A stretch of DNA of 64,000 nt from Sulfobacillus sp. GTDB lineage: Bacteria > Bacillota > Sulfobacillia > Sulfobacillales > Sulfobacillaceae. The notes under the pieces were generated by a model, which saw only the letters and a program-made list of their open reading frames with translations, searched no databases and had not been told where the DNA came from. The translations under genes were made by a program, and so were the position numbers. Positions 59,689 to 64,000 of this stretch are shown here, piece by piece. The stretch is taken from NCBI GenBank assembly GCA_027309085.1, contig DAIDDL010000009.1, forward strand, positions 27,018 to 91,017, in the 5' to 3' direction. Every line of letters starts with the position of its first letter. Position 1 is the first letter of the stretch.

Positions 59689-62600
59689 ATGGACACCGAG
59701 ATGGAAAATTCCTCAAGCAGCAGAAAAAGTATCGTGGACGGCGCACGGGAAAAGTGGAAACAGAAACTTTTCGATCTGGGACGGCGCAATACGCTCCTTT
59801 ATTTTCGCGACCTGAAAAAGGGCAGTCTGCGTCTCAACAACCTCAAACCGTCTGACCTCGAGACGTTTTTAGGCGGGTCTCTCCTAGATGTGGCACAATG
59901 TGCTGGGGATGACCGCGGTCTGGTCTTGGCAAAAGCCCAGGAAATTCGAAATCAGGCGGTCACCAATCTCGAAGAGAAAGGAATCCGAACCTGTTATGTC
60001 GGGCTGGGTCTGGCATCATGGAAGTCCCCGGACGGGGGCCGCCCTCCCTCGGCGCCTGTCTGGCTGGTTCCCGCGGAAATCGAATTCGCTGGGCGCGAAG
60101 GCCACCGGGCCCATGTGCGCAAAAACGGCGACCTTCAGTTGAATCCCGTGATGGTGTATGCCCTCGAAGACAGCTTCGGCGTGCGGCTGATTCCCGAAGA
60201 CGAAGATGACATCCCCTGGGGTTCATTGGATGCCCGCGTTGCCAAGATGCAGGAACAAGCTCGAGATGTTCCTGACTTTTCCCTGGATCCCGCCGTGATT
60301 GTGGGAAATTTTTCTTTTCAAAAACTCGCGATGGTATCCGACCTAACCGAATTAGGCGACGCCTTGGCGGATAATGATGTCATCGCCGCTCTGGCCGGGG
60401 ACAGCGAGGCACGGCTGCGACTTTTCCCTCCACACAGTGCAGAAGTGGAGGACACCTTTTTGGATGACGTCCCACCTGACGGCGAATTTACTGTCCTGGA
60501 CGCGGATTCCAGTCAGATGCGGGTCATTCGCGCCGTAGCGAGCGGAAAAACCGGGGTGATTTTGGGACCGCCGGGCACAGGCAAGAGCCAAACTATTGTC
60601 AACATCCTGGCGGAGTCCGCGGCTGAAGGCAAATCGGTGCTCTTCGTTGCGGAAAAGCGCGCCGCTTTGGATGTGGTGCTGGGACGCTTGCATGATGTGG
60701 GGCTGGAACATTTAGCTCTAGACTTGGAGGGGGCAGCCCGGTCGAAGAATTCCTCCGCGCGGCTGTTAGGGGACAGTCTGGAACGTATCCGGCGGGCAGA
60801 GCCGGTCTCAACCGACACAGTGCACGAGGTCTTTTCGGATCGCCGCGCTCACTTGAATGCCTACGTCAGGGCGCTGCATGCCCCCCGAGCGCCTTTGGAC
60901 ATGAGTGTCTTTTCCCTGCTGGGCGCGGTGCTGCAGACGCCAGAACCCCTCCGGCTCCCTTTGCGTTTGCCTCCTGAGGCCCTCCTGGTCTTCACCCCGC
61001 AGGTGCAAAGGGCGGTGGAAGAAGACCTCCAGGAACTGGGGGCTTTAGACGTCTCTCCACAAAGCCCGTGGACGACGATGCGGTTCACCACAGAGAGCGA
61101 CGTGCAAGACGTCCTGGCGGTTGTCGGTCGGCTCGGTGACCACTGGCTTCGATTTCGTTCGGCAGGACGGCATTCTCGGGATTTTGAAGAGTTTCTATCG
61201 CGCCACCCCCTCGACGATTTGGCCGCACTGTTGGAATTTTGGAATGAGACGGCGATGATCCGCGCACGTTACCACGACACCCTCTTCGCCTCCGATATCG
61301 ATGCCGTGGAGAAAGCTTTGAGGCCTTTGGAATCGACCGTCTCCGCGCTGCTGCACCACCTGACGGACAGCCAATACCGCTGGGCGCTTCGCCAGATGAA
61401 GGGATACGGGATATCCGCCCGGGCGCCTGAACATCCCTTGAATGACCTCCGCCAAGTCCAAGCCCTGCGCGCCCAGTGGCAGGCCTGGGGCTATCACGGA
61501 GTGCCGGACGCTCCCAAAAATCTTCCGGAGATGGCGGAGCTCTGGCCGGGTATTGCCCGCGATATGGAAACTTTAAGCCATTTCGGGCTGGATGTCCGCC
61601 AGATGCCAGTGGAACACTGGGACCAGACACTGCGGCATTTGGTGGAAGACCGCCTGACACCCCTGCGGTTATACCGGATATACACGCTGGAACAAAAACT
61701 AAGCCACCTGTCTCTCGGCACTTTTCTCCAAGAGCTGAAACTCCGGCAGACTGAATCTAAGGACTGGGTTGCAGCATTCTATGCCATGCTGCGGCATTCG
61801 GCGCTCGATGCAGCATTTTCGCAGGAGGCCGGGCTGGCTACATTTACCCGCAGCAATCATGAGCGCATTATCCAGGAATTTGGCCAGAGCGACCGGAGGC
61901 GCATCGAACTGAATCGGGCCCGGGTAACCCGGGCCCACGCACAGCGGGCGGTGAACATACTCAACGAATATCCTCAGCAAGAGAGTCTGGTCAGGCAGGA
62001 AGCTGCAAAAAAATCTCGCCACCTGTCGGTGCGCAAACTCTTGCAGCAAGCACCGGAAGCGGTTCTCGCGCTCCGGCCGATCTGGGTGGCGAGTCCTCTC
62101 AATGTCAGCCAGCTCTTAGCCGCACGCACCGTGTTTGACGTGGTGATTTTTGACGAGGCCAGCCAGGTGCTTCCGGAAGACGCCGTCCCCTCGCTGGCGC
62201 GTGGCAAGCAAGCCGTAGTGGCGGGCGACAATCACCAGTTGCCGCCGACTATGTTCTTCGCCACTACGGGAGAAGAAGGGGACAACGGGGATGAGGGTAG
62301 CGCATACGAGGGATTCGAGAGCGTGCTCGACCTCATGTCCGGTCTCACGGCCCCTTGGACCCTGGAATGGCATTACCGCAGCCGGGACGAACGGCTGATT
62401 GCTTTTTCGAACCATCATATTTATGGCGACCGCTTAGTGACGTTTCCGGGATGCGGCCACCTTCAGCCATTGCGACTGCAGCTCGTCATTCCCCAAGGGC
62501 CCAGTCCGGAGGACGGGAGTGACAGTGTGGCGGACGAGGCCACGAAAGTGGTTGAAGAAATCTTGCAACATGCGGCAGACCACCCGTCAGAGTCTCTCGG

Positions 62601-63663
62601 TGTGATCACGATGGGTCTGAGGCACGCGAACCGCATCCAAATGTCCTTAGACGAAGCACTGCGGGGACGTCCCGACCTGGATGATTTCTTTGATGCCAAA
62701 CGCCCAGACCGATTCTTCATTAAGAATCTTGAACGGGTGCAGGGGGATGAGCGAGATGTCATCATCCTTTCAATCGGGTACGGCAAAGACCGGACCGGCC
62801 ATCTCCCGTACCGATTTGGCCCGTTACTCCAAGAAGGAGGTGAACGGCGCCTGAATGTAGCCGTGACCCGTGCCCGCAGCCGCATGATCGTAGTCGCGTC
62901 GTTCGATCATCGGGACATGGATCCGGAGCGTAAGATGTCCCGCGGGGTCAGCCTGCTGCGGGAATTCCTGTCCTACGCCAGCTCGGGCGGCCAGATCCTA
63001 AGCGCCAACCGCCCCAATGACGCCATTGCGCTCAACGCTTTTGAGCTCTCGGTGCGTGACGCCCTGCAAGACCGGGGATTAGATCTTGTGGCTCAGTGGG
63101 GAGTCTCCCGGTACCGTTTGGATTTTGCTGTCAAACATCCACAGCGCCCCGGACAGTTTGTACTGGCTATTGAATGTGATGGCGCCACCTACCATTCAGC
63201 ACCCAATGCCCGGGACCGGGACCGGCTGCGCCAGCAGCAGCTGGAAGCTTTGGGCTGGAAGTTCCACCGCATTTGGTCCACCGAATGGTTCCGCAATCCG
63301 GCCGGGGAAGCCGCCCGCGCAGCCGCAGTGTACCACAAGGCCCTGCAGGCCACTGACGGGCCGCCTCCCCCAGCGGAGGCCCCGGAGGGATTGCAGCTCA
63401 CGGCGCCGGCGCCCCCCGGCCCAGGACGGCGCGGGGCACAGCCCGCAGCAGAACAGGGAATCCCCATTGACCAGCGGAGCAGCGCGGAGATTCTCGAGGT
63501 GCTGGACTGGATCCAATCGGACGGTCTCTTGCGCACGGACGGGGAGTTGATGCGGGAACTGACCGGTGCCTTAGGCTACAAGAGGCGCGGACAGCGCATT
63601 GAAGAGCAGCTGCGTCAAGTAATTCAGCGCCACCGGCAAGAAGCCAAAGCCACTGGTCCCTGA
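59689..63663 (+). CDS. DUF4011 helicase with C-terminal endonuclease domain (probable defence protein)
   Basis: A 1324-residue protein. The N-terminus is DUF4011 (WKQKLFDLGRRNTLLYFRDL). An SF1 helicase follows, split by a long helical insertion: Walker A GPPGTGKSQTIVN near residue 291, Walker B VVIFDEASQVLPEDA near 817, and C-terminal motifs NLERVQGDERDVIILSIGYG and LNVAVTRARSRM. The nuclease domain at about 1130-1220 (VSRYRLDFAV, LAIECDGATYHS, WKFHRIWSTEW) is of the Vsr/MTES_1575 PD-(D/E)XK type. Single-gene helicase-nuclease proteins of this kind (for example Hhe) act against phage. All motifs look intact. ATG 59689 is preceded by AAAGG; ATG 59701 and 59617 are alternatives. Confidence 0.85.
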   Translation: MDTEMENSSSSRKSIVDGAREKWKQKLFDLGRRNTLLYFRDLKKGSLRLNNLKPSDLETFLGGSLLDVAQCAGDDRGLVLAKAQEIRNQAVTNLEEKGIRTCYVGLGLASWKSPDGGRPPSAPVWLVPAEIEFAGREGHRAHVRKNGDLQLNPVMVYALEDSFGVRLIPEDEDDIPWGSLDARVAKMQEQARDVPDFSLDPAVIVGNFSFQKLAMVSDLTELGDALADNDVIAALAGDSEARLRLFPPHSAEVEDTFLDDVPPDGEFTVLDADSSQMRVIRAVASGKTGVILGPPGTGKSQTIVNILAESAAEGKSVLFVAEKRAALDVVLGRLHDVGLEHLALDLEGAARSKNSSARLLGDSLERIRRAEPVSTDTVHEVFSDRRAHLNAYVRALHAPRAPLDMSVFSLLGAVLQTPEPLRLPLRLPPEALLVFTPQVQRAVEEDLQELGALDVSPQSPWTTMRFTTESDVQDVLAVVGRLGDHWLRFRSAGRHSRDFEEFLSRHPLDDLAALLEFWNETAMIRARYHDTLFASDIDAVEKALRPLESTVSALLHHLTDSQYRWALRQMKGYGISARAPEHPLNDLRQVQALRAQWQAWGYHGVPDAPKNLPEMAELWPGIARDMETLSHFGLDVRQMPVEHWDQTLRHLVEDRLTPLRLYRIYTLEQKLSHLSLGTFLQELKLRQTESKDWVAAFYAMLRHSALDAAFSQEAGLATFTRSNHERIIQEFGQSDRRRIELNRARVTRAHAQRAVNILNEYPQQESLVRQEAAKKSRHLSVRKLLQQAPEAVLALRPIWVASPLNVSQLLAARTVFDVVIFDEASQVLPEDAVPSLARGKQAVVAGDNHQLPPTMFFATTGEEGDNGDEGSAYEGFESVLDLMSGLTAPWTLEWHYRSRDERLIAFSNHHIYGDRLVTFPGCGHLQPLRLQLVIPQGPSPEDGSDSVADEATKVVEEILQHAADHPSESLGVITMGLRHANRIQMSLDEALRGRPDLDDFFDAKRPDRFFIKNLERVQGDERDVIILSIGYGKDRTGHLPYRFGPLLQEGGERRLNVAVTRARSRMIVVASFDHRDMDPERKMSRGVSLLREFLSYASSGGQILSANRPNDAIALNAFELSVRDALQDRGLDLVAQWGVSRYRLDFAVKHPQRPGQFVLAIECDGATYHSAPNARDRDRLRQQQLEALGWKFHRIWSTEWFRNPAGEAARAAAVYHKALQATDGPPPPAEAPEGLQLTAPAPPGPGRRGAQPAAEQGIPIDQRSSAEILEVLDWIQSDGLLRTDGELMRELTGALGYKRRGQRIEEQLRQVIQRHRQEAKATGP

Positions 63664-63757
63664 ACCTCTTTTCCAGTCTGCGGCAAAAAGGAGCGCCGCC
63701 CGGAGGATTTAAACAGTTTGATTGTAATCTGTCTAACACTATCTTATACTAACCACT
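63664..63757. other. Left flank of the IS607 element
   Basis: The 94 bases between the helicase stop and the IS607 start contain AGTTTGATTGTAATC and TTATACTAAC. The latter could be a -10 for the recombinase. The element end must lie here, but IS607 ends have no inverted repeats and I cannot place it. Confidence 0.4.
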
Positions 63758-64000
63758 ATGGATAGTTTGGTCAGTATTCGTGAAGCGGCTCAAGCCTTGG
63801 GAGTATCCATCACGACCTTGCGTCGTTGGGAACGCGAAGGCAAGCTGGTCCCGGAACACACCCCCGGTGGCCATCGTCGCTATGATTTGGCGACGTTGTG
63901 CCCCGAACGCTTCCGGGCATCGTCCGACCTCTCTCGGAAAACCGTGGCGTATGCGCGGGTATCGAGCCATGACCAGAAAGAAGATCTGGAACGGCAAAAG
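63758..64000 (+). CDS. tnpA: IS607-family serine recombinase TnpA, 5' part cut by window edge
   Basis: The first 81 codons run open to the window end. Residues 1-45 are a MerR-like helix-turn-helix (SIREAAQALGVSITTLRRWE, HTPGGHRRY), and residues 55-81 start the resolvase domain with the catalytic Ser in VAYARVSSHDQKEDLERQ. This is the layout of IS607 TnpA, which moves the element through a circular form. A tnpB gene is expected just beyond the window. Confidence 0.93.
   Translation, partial: MDSLVSIREAAQALGVSITTLRRWEREGKLVPEHTPGGHRRYDLATLCPERFRASSDLSRKTVAYARVSSHDQKEDLERQK

Noticed and set aside
1..64000. CRISPR array or tandem-repeat cluster
   Set aside because: No regularly spaced direct repeats were seen anywhere in the window.

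Overview
The window looks like a chromosome piece of a GC-rich, spore-forming, low-G+C-lineage (Firmicutes-type) bacterium. The reasons are a near-complete copy of the conserved Bacillus metS-to-yabR gene order, with sporulation genes (spoVG, fin, spoVT, a spoVB-type flippase, yabP, yabQ), sporulation-type promoters and a metG T-box leader. Two sulfide:quinone-reductase-like flavoproteins, a flavin electron-transfer cassette and the protein styles suggest a thermoacidophile such as Sulfobacillus; that name is inference.

Layout. 1-3.2 kb: a partial DMT exporter, an MFS transporter and a TnpB scrap. 3.2-7.0 kb: a minus-strand operon SDR / QueA-like / GAF histidine kinase / LuxR regulator in which the first three genes carry frameshifts and internal deletions. 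7.2-11.5 kb: an OmpR-type two-component system converging on a membrane RnfD-like / ApbE / FMN-binding cassette. 11.7-41.2 kb: the conserved core: T-box-metG, tatD, yabE-like, rsmA, ykuK-like, veg, cphB-cphA, ispE, MobA-like, purR, ilvA, spoVG, glmU, prs, pth, fin, mfd, a PrsA-like foldase, spoVT, hemL, a spoVB-like gene, mazG, HU, rqcP, yabP, yabQ, a small HTH gene, divIC-like, yabR and tRNA-Leu(UAA). 41.2-51.7 kb: a DUF4338 (DruA-like) gene, PBP2, a thioesterase, a HAD hydrolase, aspartokinase, and two SQR-like genes with DUF1641. 51.9-56 kb: a graveyard of mobile and accessory DNA (broken IS21 istA, orphan HicB, two Rpn fragments, an IS3-type element with an extra gene, a broken membrane gene). 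56.1-64 kb: two paralogous haem-copper-oxidase-like membrane proteins with a DUF2249 protein and a small partner, a 1324-residue DUF4011 helicase-nuclease that looks like a defence protein, and the start of an IS607 element.

How it works together. The core cluster joins translation and RNA maintenance (metG, rsmA, pth, mfd, rqcP, yabR), envelope precursors (glmU, ispE, PBP2, divIC), nucleotide supply (prs, purR) and sporulation. Cyanophycin synthesis and hydrolysis genes are inserted between veg and ispE. Respiratory or redox genes sit outside the core at 9-11.5, 47.5-51 and 56-59 kb.

Most notable: several genes whose only well-placed start is AUU or AUC; long perfect palindromes inside decayed genes; the flavin cassette; the DUF4338 gene beside a gene-free stretch; an IS3-like element with a passenger gene; and the helicase-nuclease next to IS607. 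No homology search could be run, so family names rest on recognised motifs.
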